DNA from: CAADGU01 sp964581605
GTDB taxonomy: Bacteria > Chloroflexota > Anaerolineae > Promineifilales > Promineifilaceae
Direction: 5' to 3'
NCBI GenBank assembly: GCA_964581605.1
Contig: CAZOPF010000014.1
Coordinates: forward strand, 1-64,000
Length of the DNA stretch: 64,000 nucleotides
Every line of letters starts with the position of its first letter. The stretch's first letter is position 1. A model generated the notes under the pieces. That model searched no databases. It had not been told where the DNA came from and worked only from the letters and a program-made list of their open reading frames with translations. This document shows, in pieces, positions 26,571 to 35,517 of the stretch. Position numbers and translations under genes: made by a program.

Positions 26571-27263
26571 TTAGCGTGTACCTTCCAGACGAACCCAACC
26601 ATGCCGCAGCGCGTACACAGCCGCTTGTGTGCGGTCGTCTACGCGCAGCTTGCGCAAAATGGCGGTCATATGATTTTTTACAGTCTGGTGACTGATCCCC
26701 AGCTTGTACGCAATCTCTTTATTGCTCAACCCTTTGGTTACGTGCTCTAAAATCTCCATTTCACGCGGCGACAAGGGCACAAACAAATCTTCAGAATCGC
26801 TCACCAATGGCCCATTGAAACGGCCGATCTTCTGCTCCACCCAGGCCATCAGCTCATCATAGGTCATCGTTTTCTCGTCCACATAATACTTACCATCACG
26901 CACGTTGTAGATGATTTTGATAAGCGCTTCCGGCGTAATATCTTTGGGGCAATAAGCGGAAGCACCCGCACGTAGGGCATGAAACACCTGCTCGGCGTCA
27001 TCATAGCCGGTAATCATAATGACTTTCATTTCCGGCAGTTGGGCCTTGATTTTCCGGGTTACTTGCAACCCGTTGATGGTGGGCAGGTTGATGTCCATCA
27101 GAATCACATCCGGGTTTACTTCAAATGCTTTTTCAATGGCTACCTCTCCGTCGGCCGCTTCACCAACGACTTTGAGTTGTGGGTCTGTTTCCAGAACATC
27201 GCACAATCCCTGGCGAAACAAGGGGTGATCATCAACTATGAGTAATTTGACTTGCTCTGACAC
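26571..27263 (-). CDS. NarL/DegU-type response regulator
   Basis: 230 residues. A receiver domain (Asp11, Asp12, phospho-acceptor Asp57, MITGYDDAEQ, and PKDI in place of the usual K-P pair) is followed by a LuxR-type HTH (LSPREMEILEHVTKGLSNKEIA, VKNHMTAILRKLRV, about 165-215). It starts at GTG and heads a two-gene unit with the DegS-like kinase. Targets are unknown. Confidence 0.93.
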   Translation of the reverse strand: MSEQVKLLIVDDHPLFRQGLCDVLETDPQLKVVGEAADGEVAIEKAFEVNPDVILMDINLPTINGLQVTRKIKAQLPEMKVIMITGYDDAEQVFHALRAGASAYCPKDITPEALIKIIYNVRDGKYYVDEKTMTYDELMAWVEQKIGRFNGPLVSDSEDLFVPLSPREMEILEHVTKGLSNKEIAYKLGISHQTVKNHMTAILRKLRVDDRTQAAVYALRHGWVRLEGTR

Positions 27264-27415
27264 TGCTTATGACCTCACTTTTTTTGATTTGGGAGTTTCT
27301 CACGTTAATTGGTCGGGTGTGATGTATGCCGGGATGGTACTTTACATATATAGGAGCAATGGCAGTATACCATGAAGATTTAACCATTGGCAACAATATA
27401 GTACCACGGTGGGTA

Positions 27416-28987
27416 CTATGGGTTTTGCAGGTGGTAAACGGCCATATTATTCATGCCCTGCTCCTGTGTCAGGCGGAAATTGGTGGCAAAAACCAGGACG
27501 GCCGTATCCGATTCCGTCACGGCCGTATACAACCACCCCGGCGCCGTTACCAGATAATCTGCTTCACTGGATAACACATACTCCGACACGGCCGTTTCAT
27601 CGGCCAGCAGCGGTATAACTTCCGGTGTAATGAGACCGGCCAGATCGAGCAACGGCCGTTGCGCAAAATACCCAATCGCCCCAATATCATGTGTGGCAAC
27701 CAGCGCGTCAGGCGGTGTGTTTTCCGCCAACCACTGTCCCGCCACCACCATCTCCCCTTCAATAATGGCTACATCGGTAGCATAGGCCAATGCCCCTTGC
27801 AGCAAGAAAAAGAGCAGCACAAAGACAAACGTAAACTGGGCCACCTTTTGCGCCAGCCACAACCCACGCCCGCCCTGGCGCACAAACAACAGCAGCAGCC
27901 AACCGGCCAGTCCGTACAAAATCCAGACCGGCACCACGCCCAGCAGGTAACGGCCGTGTTGATACGTCACCGGCAGCTTCCAGGCATACAACAGCACATG
28001 CCCACCCGCCCAAAACAACGGCAGCGTCCAGGCTAACTGCTTGTTATGCCAATCCATTTTGATCGCCTGCCATCCGGCAAAAAGCAAACCAGGCACTAGC
28101 AACAAATGGGCGCTGCTCATCCCCTGCCAGCCATCGGCCGGGCCGCCCACACTCAGCCACAACAACTGCGCCAGCCGCCAGCCAATGAACTCTTGCAACA
28201 AAATGGCATATTCTGTTTGTTTGGCCGCCATCGTGTTGGGCCAGAGCGAACCATTGGCGGTGTAGTTAAAAAGAAAGTAGGGTAACAGGAGGAGTACGGC
28301 CGTGCCGCCCACCACCAGCACTCGCCTCCCCCGCGTTCGCCAATCCCCCCGCAGCGCCAGCCCCAGCAAAACCAAACCCACGAGCAGCACCCCCTCCGGG
28401 CGAGTGAGGATGAGCAGGCCAGAGAGAATGCCGAGAACGATAAGAGATTGAAGATGGGCAGATTCAGAGATTTGCTGATCTCCCCATCTCCCAGTCTCCC
28501 AGTCTCCTGGTCTCTGTTCCCGCAAATACAACACCACAATTTGCATACCGAGCGCGGCAAAAAGCAGCGTTTCCATGCCGCTCACGGCCGCCCACAGCAG
28601 CGGCCAGGTCAAAGCCAGCGTCAGCCCTGCCAGCCAATCCTTTGCCGCCAATGTCGGCCAGAGCAACCGCCACACGGCCATCGCCGCCCAAACCAGCCAC
28701 AGCAAGGACAGTCCGCCCAACAGATACGTCCAGAGTAGATACGGGATGCCCAACAGATACCCAATGGCTAACAACAACGTCCACAAGGGGGAAGTGGAAC
28801 CGGCACTGGACAGGCCCGGCACATATTCAAAACGGCCGTACCGCGCCAGATTCCGCGCATACGTCTGGTGAATCCAGGCATCGTCCAACGGAAAACCCAA
28901 CCGCCCCCCCACCAGTGCAGACACGCCCAAAAATAACCCTACTCCCACCAGACACGCGGCCACCACCATCACCCCTCGCCGCGTCAT
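27416..28987 (-). CDS. GT-C type membrane glycosyltransferase-like protein
   Basis: 523 residues with about ten hydrophobic spans and the GT-C hallmark near the N-terminus, FPLDDAWIHQTYARNLARYG, where acidic residues in the first periplasmic loop bind a polyprenyl-phosphate sugar donor. A soluble domain lies at the C-terminus (about 400-523). Residues near 155-180 (RPGDWETGRWGDQQI) are encoded by the same low-complexity GAGACTGGGAGA-type repeat found between genes elsewhere, an apparent in-frame insertion in a loop between membrane spans. Its ATG overlaps the stop of the upstream gene by four bases. The acceptor is unknown. Confidence 0.75.
   Translation of the reverse strand: MTRRGVMVVAACLVGVGLFLGVSALVGGRLGFPLDDAWIHQTYARNLARYGRFEYVPGLSSAGSTSPLWTLLLAIGYLLGIPYLLWTYLLGGLSLLWLVWAAMAVWRLLWPTLAAKDWLAGLTLALTWPLLWAAVSGMETLLFAALGMQIVVLYLREQRPGDWETGRWGDQQISESAHLQSLIVLGILSGLLILTRPEGVLLVGLVLLGLALRGDWRTRGRRVLVVGGTAVLLLLPYFLFNYTANGSLWPNTMAAKQTEYAILLQEFIGWRLAQLLWLSVGGPADGWQGMSSAHLLLVPGLLFAGWQAIKMDWHNKQLAWTLPLFWAGGHVLLYAWKLPVTYQHGRYLLGVVPVWILYGLAGWLLLLFVRQGGRGLWLAQKVAQFTFVFVLLFFLLQGALAYATDVAIIEGEMVVAGQWLAENTPPDALVATHDIGAIGYFAQRPLLDLAGLITPEVIPLLADETAVSEYVLSSEADYLVTAPGWLYTAVTESDTAVLVFATNFRLTQEQGMNNMAVYHLQNP
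28466..28512. repeat. GGGAGACTGGGAGA-type repeat inside a coding region
   Basis: CTCCCCATCTCCCAGTCTCCCAGTCTCC and flanking bases lie in frame within the GT-C gene. They match the repeat family between the Gmad2 lipoprotein gene and metH (50704-50772). Confidence 0.75.
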
Positions 28988-30555
28988 TCGGTTGGCTCCA
29001 GGGCGAATAATTTATACGTACCAAACCGTTCCAGCAGGGTGATGCCGGGAACCTCTTCTTCTTCATAAACGGATTCCAGCGACAAGGGGTAAGCCTCATC
29101 CAATACCAGATAGGCGCTGCCATACCGGGCGGCCAGTTTCAGCAGCACCTCTGGCGGCTCATACGGCACACCGAGCGACGGCCGTCCCGTATAGTAATAA
29201 AATCCGGGGGCATTGCCACTGATGACCACGGCCGTCTCCGGCAGCGCCGCCCCAATCTGCCGCACAATCTCCGGGTCAATATCCTCCGGTGTACTCAGCG
29301 TGCCCACGCTGATAACCAGCGCCAGCCCCAGGAACATGCCCGAAAATATCTTTTTAGCCCGTTGTGGCTGCCAGTGGGGCAGCCGGGCGGCCGCAAAATC
29401 TACGGCAATGTCAATGCCTCCCGCTGCCAAGACCGTCATCCAGGGCCAGATGGCTGCCGAGGAATGGAGCAGCCCACCGCGCTGCCCCGGCCAGGTGAAG
29501 ACCAGGCTCATGGCCGCAAACAGCCCAATGGTGTACCAGGTGAACGGCCGTAGCATCAGCCACTTGTCCGCCTGCCGCCCCCACTTGATCCAGGCCCAAA
29601 AAATAAAAGGAAACAGAAAGAGGAGCGTACTGACGGCAATAAAGGTCTGCCCGGCCAGATTGACCCCTTGCAGCCGTGACTTGAGCAAAGCGGGCCACCC
29701 GGCGGCTAACAAATGTTGCAGGTCGAAGTGACGGCCGTAAGCAAAAATTTCGTTATATTGGGTCAAGAAAATCGTTTGGGCGCCGGCGGTGGGCAACGGC
29801 CGTCCAAACACCTGCATATTGTGGGCAAACCACCAGCCCATCACCAGCAGATAGCCGAGGATGAGGAGGAGCAATTGGGCAATGGGTAATGGCGTCATTG
29901 GGCGGTTGCGGTACCAGTCGCGCAGGGAGAAGAGCCACATCAGGCCACCCACCAGCAAAAACAAGACGCCATCGGCGCGGGTGAGATGGGCGGCGCCCGC
30001 CATGAGGCCAGCCAACAGCCACCACCGCCCTTGCTGACGCACATGACCCCACGCCAGAAAGAGCAGACATGCACTGCCCGCCCAGGCAAACGGTGTAAAT
30101 GTTGTCGGCTGGTTGAAAAAGCGGCTGTAATAACCGCCAACGGCCGTCAGCAAACAGGCCACCCACACCTGCCACCGCACCTGCGTAAATTGCAGGCTGA
30201 TCACATACGTCAACAGCGGCAGCAGCCCCGCCAGCAGCCAGAATGGAGCCTGCGCCGCCCGAAAATTGTCGGCAACGGCATAACCCGCCGCCGCCAGCAG
30301 CGAAGGCAGCGGCATCCAATAGGAATGGCTGGGCGTGGGCAGCCCCGCCGGATCATCCAGATATTGCCAGATGACCTCCTCGGTGAAGCCATATCCATCT
30401 GCCAGCCGTTGCCCATTGGTGGTGTAATAATAGGCATCCATGTACGAAGGATGCGCCATTTGCAGCGCCCAGAATCCCTGCATCAGCAAGCCAATCAGGG
30501 CAATCCACAACCAATCACGTTTGATCCAGGAGGGGAGGGGGGGAGTAGTCGCCAT
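28984..30555 (-). CDS. GT-C type membrane glycosyltransferase-like protein
   Basis: 523 residues from MATTPPLPSWIKRDW. About eleven membrane spans and a first-loop motif with acidic residues (HPSYMDAYYYTTNGQRLADG) fit the PMT/ArnT-like GT39 or related GT-C proteins. A short soluble C-terminal domain follows. The open frame continues upstream to 30612, but those codons are a TAATTGGG repeat, so I place the start at 30555. It overlaps the next gene by ATGA, suggesting translational coupling. It is a paralogue-like neighbour of the 27416 gene and may act in the same glycan pathway. Confidence 0.75.
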   Translation of the reverse strand: MATTPPLPSWIKRDWLWIALIGLLMQGFWALQMAHPSYMDAYYYTTNGQRLADGYGFTEEVIWQYLDDPAGLPTPSHSYWMPLPSLLAAAGYAVADNFRAAQAPFWLLAGLLPLLTYVISLQFTQVRWQVWVACLLTAVGGYYSRFFNQPTTFTPFAWAGSACLLFLAWGHVRQQGRWWLLAGLMAGAAHLTRADGVLFLLVGGLMWLFSLRDWYRNRPMTPLPIAQLLLLILGYLLVMGWWFAHNMQVFGRPLPTAGAQTIFLTQYNEIFAYGRHFDLQHLLAAGWPALLKSRLQGVNLAGQTFIAVSTLLFLFPFIFWAWIKWGRQADKWLMLRPFTWYTIGLFAAMSLVFTWPGQRGGLLHSSAAIWPWMTVLAAGGIDIAVDFAAARLPHWQPQRAKKIFSGMFLGLALVISVGTLSTPEDIDPEIVRQIGAALPETAVVISGNAPGFYYYTGRPSLGVPYEPPEVLLKLAARYGSAYLVLDEAYPLSLESVYEEEEVPGITLLERFGTYKLFALEPTE

Positions 30556-30566
30556 TGGTATAGGTG

Positions 30567-30632
30567 TAATTTGGTAATTGAGTAATTGGGTAATTGGGGG
30601 TTCATTACGCAATTACCCAATTACGCAATTAC
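30567..30632. repeat. TAATTGGG/CCCAATTA inverted repeat
   Basis: Direct TAATTGAG/TAATTGGG units followed by complementary ACGCAATTACCCAATTACGCAATTAC, which could form a hairpin. The stop codon TAA of the upstream membrane protein (minus strand, 30629-30631) is inside it. The same family is at 53491-53520, 60572-60635 and 63616-63673. Confidence 0.9.
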
Positions 30633-32083
30633 CTCTCTATTCGCACAAAAATCTGGGCCAGATCATCTTGATAAACTTCTTGCCATTCACCGCTGGCCGC
30701 TAAAACGGTCATCAACGGGGAGTCGCGCTCCATCAACACGTAGGTCACATCAAAATCATCCAGCGGCTCTTGCCAGCGGGGGCCAGCGTCAAATGCCTGA
30801 CGGTAATAAAAGAGGAACTCATCGCCGTAGACATCGGCACGGCCGTCTACAAACACCGGTAGTTCACGCCAGATGAGGTAGCCGCCCCAGTTGTAGCTGT
30901 TGAAGCCGCGCTCTTGCGCCAGCCCGTTGGCCTGCAAAAAATTGACGGCCGTAACCGGATATTGCGCGGCGACGGCCGTCTCATTCGCTGCCACTTTATT
31001 TGCCGTCCAGACCAACGCGCCCACAATAGCCGCCAGCAACACAAACAGATTCAATCCGGCCATCAACCGGGTCGGTTTTGGTTCGGGCACATCGCCGTTG
31101 AGGATGGGGTAGACGGCCGTGCCTGCCAACGCGCTCAGTCCATGCCGGGCAATGATGGGCGCGGCCACAATGGCAAACAGCGGAATGTGCCGCGCCGACA
31201 GCAGCCCCGCCGCCCCCGTGCCCAAAAACAGCAGCAAATCGGTAGCCGTCACCCGCCGCTGGCTAAAGACAAACGTCACCACCCCTAATGCCAGCATCCC
31301 CGCAAACGGCCAGAAAAACGTCTGGTGAAAGTCGGGCGAATGCCACTCCTGAATGTAGGCCTGCATGGCCGAACTGCCGAGCGTAAAAAAGGGATATATC
31401 CACAACTCTGGCCCGTTAGGATTCAGGGCAGCGACCAGGAAACAGAGAACGGTGACGATGAACAAACGGCGAATGGTTGCCCAATGCAGGGTACGTTCAT
31501 CCGTTTTGTGGAACCATTGCTGCGCTGCTTCGCCCACCACGTATGTGCCCAGCAACACCACGCCCAGCAAATAGCCACTATGGAAATTGGCCCACAAGAT
31601 CATAAAGACCGGCAGCAGCCACCATGTCCACAAGGGGAGTTTGTGATCTTTGACGCGCTCTACCAGGAAGACAAACACGGCCGTGAACAGCAAATTGAAC
31701 ATCTGCGGCCGTGCCCCCCAGACAATGGCCGAGGTGATGGCGGCCAATAACACGATGAAGGCAGCCAGATACGGCCGTCCGGCGCAACTGCCATACACCA
31801 GCCCAAAGGTCAACATCACCAGCACGGCCGTGCCCACAATCAGCCCGGCAAAACCACCCGCCTGGTATGCCAGCCACATCACCACCTGCGACAACCACTC
31901 ATGCGTGACCCAGGCATGGTCTGGCACGGTAAATGAAAACACATCCAACCGGGGAATACCCTGTTGCAGAATGTACTCCCCCGTGCGCAAATGCCACCAC
32001 ATATCCGCGTCCAGCGTGGCCCGCACCCCCATCACAAAGAGCGCAATAAAAAAGAGAGCTTCAAATAACCGGCGGATACTCAT
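30629..32083 (-). CDS. Polytopic membrane protein of the glycosylation cluster
   Basis: 484 residues with about ten to eleven spans. The N-terminal MSIRRLFEALFFIALFV leads into LDADMWWHLRTGEYILQQG, then WVTHEWLSQVVMW, a pattern seen in uncharacterised GT-C-like proteins. The soluble C-terminus holds FNSYNWGGYLIWRELPVFVDGRADVYG. I start at ATG 32083 because it overlaps the upstream glycosyltransferase stop by four bases, as the neighbours do. Activity is unproven; a sugar transferase working outside the membrane is likely. Confidence 0.7.
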   Translation of the reverse strand: MSIRRLFEALFFIALFVMGVRATLDADMWWHLRTGEYILQQGIPRLDVFSFTVPDHAWVTHEWLSQVVMWLAYQAGGFAGLIVGTAVLVMLTFGLVYGSCAGRPYLAAFIVLLAAITSAIVWGARPQMFNLLFTAVFVFLVERVKDHKLPLWTWWLLPVFMILWANFHSGYLLGVVLLGTYVVGEAAQQWFHKTDERTLHWATIRRLFIVTVLCFLVAALNPNGPELWIYPFFTLGSSAMQAYIQEWHSPDFHQTFFWPFAGMLALGVVTFVFSQRRVTATDLLLFLGTGAAGLLSARHIPLFAIVAAPIIARHGLSALAGTAVYPILNGDVPEPKPTRLMAGLNLFVLLAAIVGALVWTANKVAANETAVAAQYPVTAVNFLQANGLAQERGFNSYNWGGYLIWRELPVFVDGRADVYGDEFLFYYRQAFDAGPRWQEPLDDFDVTYVLMERDSPLMTVLAASGEWQEVYQDDLAQIFVRIER

Positions 32084-32832
32084 ATGGATTGCCAACGAGA
32101 AAACAGCGGCGAGCGTATAATGCCCCACCGCGTCAGCCGAAATAACAACGAAACTTTGAGGACGCCAAAACCATACACAGTGGAATTTTTGAAGCTGATA
32201 GAGGACGAGTCGTCCATGTAACGTGTGGGGCAGGTAATTTCGCCAATGTCATATCCGGCGTAAATGATTTGGGCCAACATCTGGTTATCAAAGATGAAGT
32301 TATCAGAATTATCGGCCAGGGGCAATGTTTCCAGTATTTCCCGCGTGAAGCCGCGATACCCGGTGTGGTATTCGGATAATTTGTAGCCGATGATGATATT
32401 TTGCAGCAGCGTCAGCACCCGGTTGGAGATGTATTTGTAGAGCGGCATACCCCCTTTGCGCGCCCCCACACCCAGGATACGCGAGCCTAAGACGCAATCA
32501 AATAATCCTTCGGCCAGCAAGGAGGCCATCGCGGTGATGAGTTTGGGGGTGTATTGGTAATCGGGGTGCAGCATGATCACAATATCGGCCCCTAATTCTA
32601 AAGCGGTGCGGTAGCAGGTTTTCTGGTTGCCGCCGTAGCCGGTGTTTTGCTCGTGGACAATGGTGCGTATGCCCAATTCGCGGGAAACCTGGGCGGTATG
32701 GTCGCGGCTGGCATCATCCACCAGCACCAGGTCATCCACAATATCATGCGGGATTTCATCATATGTGCGGCGCAACGTCTGTTCGGCGTTATACGCGGGC
32801 ATAACAACGACTACTTTTTTACCTTTGATCAT
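32080..32832 (-). CDS. Family 2 glycosyltransferase (DPM/dolichyl-phosphate-like)
   Basis: 250 residues of a cytoplasmic GT-A enzyme. VVVVMPAYNAEQTLRRTYDE at the N-terminus and DLVLVDDASRDHTA near 34-48 form the nucleotide-sugar site, ADIVIMLHPDYQYTP supplies the metal-binding acidic motif (DxD variant), and GYRGFTREILETLPL is the late acceptor region. It probably makes a polyprenyl-phosphate sugar used by the membrane GT-C proteins of the cluster. Both ends overlap neighbours by four bases. Confidence 0.87.
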   Translation of the reverse strand: MIKGKKVVVVMPAYNAEQTLRRTYDEIPHDIVDDLVLVDDASRDHTAQVSRELGIRTIVHEQNTGYGGNQKTCYRTALELGADIVIMLHPDYQYTPKLITAMASLLAEGLFDCVLGSRILGVGARKGGMPLYKYISNRVLTLLQNIIIGYKLSEYHTGYRGFTREILETLPLADNSDNFIFDNQMLAQIIYAGYDIGEITCPTRYMDDSSSISFKNSTVYGFGVLKVSLLFRLTRWGIIRSPLFSRWQSI

Positions 32833-33773
32833 GAATTGTGACCTTCATCCGGCCGTCGTGCATACACCGTAAACAAATCACCAAAATTGACGGGTACGGC
32901 CGTACTCCCTAACTGTAACCCATGCACTACTTTTGTTGCCAAAGCCCCTAAGTACCGGTTCAACCCCACCAGGCGCGAGGCCACATAGTTCAGCCGCAAA
33001 TAACGCCCCTGCGCGCCAGACCAGACCACCTCAAAACCGTTTTTGCGCAGCATAGCAGCCAGGGTGCGCTGGCTAAAGTATTGCACGTGCATATCCATCA
33101 GCCAGGGCCAGCGCGGCCCCATCAGGCGGGCAATCAGGCTGTTAATATCCATCGTATGCACCACCAGCCAGCCACCCGGCCGTAACAAATGATACGCCTT
33201 CGCCAGTTCACTGCAAGGGTCGTCCAGGTGTTCAATGACATCCCACATGGTAATGACATCAAAAAATTCTGGCTGAAGTTCGGGATGATCCAACGTGCCG
33301 TGTAACACATGCAGCCCATTAGCCTGGGCCAGACCGGCTGCCCAGGCTGAAGGTTCCACCCCCCACGCCTGCCAGCCGTTGGCGGCGGCCACTTGCACAA
33401 AGACGCCAATGTATGCACCTACATCCAGCAGCGCCCGTCCTAAAGCGGCCGGCCCGGTAAACTTCTCCATTGATTGCAAATGTTTGCGAAAGGTTAGCTC
33501 CCGGCCAATGCGTTCCTCAACGTAGGTGTGGTCTTCAACGGCCGTGTACGCCGCCAGCAACTCCTCCCCCGTCCAGCGCGGATTGGCATACATATGCCCA
33601 CAATGATTGCACTGCACAATGCGCGGGTGACGGCCGTAACCAGCATGTGTACAAGAAAACGCATCCACCGCCAACATCTGGCCATGTCCGGCGACAACTT
33701 CATATTGCCCGGTTGCCGGATAGCGCACCTTGTAATCGTCACGACCACATAAATTACACATAACATCCATCAT
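32829..33773 (-). CDS. Class I SAM-dependent methyltransferase with zinc-binding N-terminus
   Basis: 314 residues. Two Cys pairs (CNLCG at 6-10 and CNHCG near 55) form a likely zinc ribbon as in sugar C- or O-methyltransferases. The SAM core follows: LLDVGAYIGVFVQVAAANGW (motif I), WGVEPSAWAAGLA, FDVITMWDVIEHLDDP (motif II-IV) and LLRPGGWLVVHT. Placed between two family 2 transferases with ATGA overlaps, it likely methylates a sugar or lipid intermediate of the glycan. Confidence 0.85.
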   Translation of the reverse strand: MMDVMCNLCGRDDYKVRYPATGQYEVVAGHGQMLAVDAFSCTHAGYGRHPRIVQCNHCGHMYANPRWTGEELLAAYTAVEDHTYVEERIGRELTFRKHLQSMEKFTGPAALGRALLDVGAYIGVFVQVAAANGWQAWGVEPSAWAAGLAQANGLHVLHGTLDHPELQPEFFDVITMWDVIEHLDDPCSELAKAYHLLRPGGWLVVHTMDINSLIARLMGPRWPWLMDMHVQYFSQRTLAAMLRKNGFEVVWSGAQGRYLRLNYVASRLVGLNRYLGALATKVVHGLQLGSTAVPVNFGDLFTVYARRPDEGHNS

Positions 33774-34528
33774 AATGACGACACCGGCACCTCCGGCTGA
33801 CGCGGCTCTTTCCGGCGCAGCCGCCGCAAAAAGAGGCGAAAAACCGTATACTGCGCCTTAAACACTTCGTTACGCGAAATCTTCGTTTTTCCTTTACGGC
33901 GATCCTCGAAAATAATGGGCACTTCCCCCACCTGCCAACCGCGCCGCTGGCACATAAACAACATCTCTACCAGAAATGAATAGCCACTGGAAAAAATCTG
34001 GTCGAGTGGAATAGATTCCAGCACTTCACGTCGGTATAACCGAAAACCGGCCGTCGCATCTTTTGCCTGTAGACCCAATAAGAAGCGGGCTACAAAATTA
34101 GCTATCCGGCTTAATAGCACGCGCTTCCAGGTGCAATTTTTCTGCCCGCCTCCAGGCACATACCGCGACCCTATTACCACATGCTTTTGCTGGCTCATCT
34201 CGATCATAGCCGGAATATATTGTGGATTATGGGAAAAATCGGCATCCATTGTCATCACATTCCGGGCATTGAGTGTAAAAGCGTGCCGAAATCCAGCAAT
34301 ATAAGCCGTACCCAGCCCCATTTTGCCCGGCCGGTGTACCACTTGCACCCGGTCTGGATGCTGACTGGCCCAATCATCGGCCAGTTTGCCTGTGCCATCT
34401 GGAGAATTATCGTCCACCACAATCACGCCTACTGGTACAGGCAAGTCAAGGATTTGGGTGAGCAAATCATCCAGATTATCAGCCTCGTTGTAGGTGGGAA
34501 TGATCACATATGTATCCATCTTACCCAT
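33770..34528 (-). CDS. Polyprenol monophosphomannose synthase-like glycosyltransferase
   Basis: 252 residues of GT2 family (DPM1 group). YVIIPTYNEADNLDDLL, VIVVDDNSPDGTGKLAD, the DxD-type MTMDADFSHNPQYIP and IGSRYVPGG are all typical of dolichol/polyprenyl phosphate mannose synthases, and a KTKISRNEVFKA segment closes the domain. ATG 34528 is 11 bases from AGGAG and is preferred over the next methionine at 34519. It is the first gene of the minus-strand glycosylation cluster and is coupled to the methyltransferase by a 4-base overlap. Confidence 0.9.
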   Translation of the reverse strand: MGKMDTYVIIPTYNEADNLDDLLTQILDLPVPVGVIVVDDNSPDGTGKLADDWASQHPDRVQVVHRPGKMGLGTAYIAGFRHAFTLNARNVMTMDADFSHNPQYIPAMIEMSQQKHVVIGSRYVPGGGQKNCTWKRVLLSRIANFVARFLLGLQAKDATAGFRLYRREVLESIPLDQIFSSGYSFLVEMLFMCQRRGWQVGEVPIIFEDRRKGKTKISRNEVFKAQYTVFRLFLRRLRRKEPRQPEVPVSSL

Positions 34529-34630
34529 GCGTTCCAATTCTCCTAAAAAATCGGGGGATTGTAACCATTTAAGGGGGGGCGGGCAAAACGGGTTGCGGAT
34601 TAGACCCAAAGTCATGTGTCATCATGCACA

Positions 34631-34659
34631 TTGACAATTTTTCACGTGGCCGCCATAGT
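34631..34659 (+). promoter_or_regulatory. Putative promoter for HAD phosphatase gene
   Basis: TTGACA (34631-34636), a 17-base spacer and CATAGT (34654-34659). The -35 is perfect and the -10 is weak. Confidence 0.4.
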
Positions 34660-34700
34660 GAGATAGAATTTAGCCTGCCAATCAGTCATAAGGAGTATCT

Positions 34701-35489
34701 ATGACCTATCAGACCCATCACCTGAAAGCTGTTTTTTTTGATCTGGATGGAACTTTGCGTATTCCATCACCGGGGCCAACGGCCGCGTTTATTCATTTTG
34801 CTCGTTCGCTTAATATCGAAATTCCACCAGTTGCCGAACACCGGGTGAAGGTGTGGGTGCATGAGTATTGGGGGCATGATACCCTGGTGAAACAAGATAT
34901 GGAGCAGTATGGGATGGACGGTTTTTGGATTCATTATTCCCGGCAATTGCTAGAAAAAGTGGATGCCACCCAGGATTTAATGCAGCGGGCCGTTATGGTG
35001 CGCGAATGGTTTGATCAGGAATATAAACCACAGGTGATGGTGGCCCCGGGCAGCAAACAACTTCTGCTTACGCTGAAAGAAGCTGGTTATATTTTGGGTC
35101 TGATTTCTAATCGCCCACAGTTGCCGGTTGACGATCTGGCCTTGCTAGAACTAGACAGCTTTTTTGACATCACGTTGATGGCCGGGGAAGTGGGATTTTG
35201 GAAGCCTGATCCACAAATCTTCTGGCACGCGGTATCCCATTTTGATGGTCTACGAGCTGAGGAATGTATGTATATAGGGGACAACTATTTTGCCGACGGC
35301 CGTGGCGCGGCCGCTGCCGGTATGCTGCCGGTTATTTACGATCCGGAGGGTTTGTATGGGCAATGTGATTATCCGCGCATTCAGCACATAGTTGAGGTTT
35401 TGACGATTTTGGCGAAGAAAAATGGCAACGGCCGTGTCCCCACCTCCATCATTTCTCATCCAACTTCCAGCTTCGGTACTCCAGCTTGA
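34701..35489 (+). CDS. HAD superfamily hydrolase
   Basis: 262 residues of a cytoplasmic haloacid dehalogenase-type phosphatase. Motif I is FFDLDGTL (nucleophile Asp near 14), motif II LGLISNRP, motif III Lys in GFWKPDPQIF, and motif IV MYIGDNYFADG. A helical cap lies between motifs I and II (C1 type). AGGAG is 5 bases before the ATG. The last dozen residues (SHPTSSFGTPA) are encoded by an ACTTCCAGCTTC-type repeat that runs past the stop. The substrate is unknown. Confidence 0.88.
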   Translation: MTYQTHHLKAVFFDLDGTLRIPSPGPTAAFIHFARSLNIEIPPVAEHRVKVWVHEYWGHDTLVKQDMEQYGMDGFWIHYSRQLLEKVDATQDLMQRAVMVREWFDQEYKPQVMVAPGSKQLLLTLKEAGYILGLISNRPQLPVDDLALLELDSFFDITLMAGEVGFWKPDPQIFWHAVSHFDGLRAEECMYIGDNYFADGRGAAAAGMLPVIYDPEGLYGQCDYPRIQHIVEVLTILAKKNGNGRVPTSIISHPTSSFGTPA

Positions 35490-35512
35490 GACTTCCGGCT
35501 TCAGCCTTCGTA
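35455..35512. repeat. ACTTCCAGCTTC-type low-complexity repeat at HAD 3' end
   Basis: Units such as AACTTCCAGCTTCGGTACTCC, GAGACTTCCGGCTTC and AGCCTTCGTAC span the last codons and stop of the HAD gene. Confidence 0.6.
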
Positions 35513-35517
35513 CCCGC

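Noticed and set aside
28984..30612. Longer start for the GT-C gene beginning at 30612
   Set aside because: The extra residues (PPITQLLNYQITP) are encoded by the TAATTGGG repeat and not by conserved sequence.
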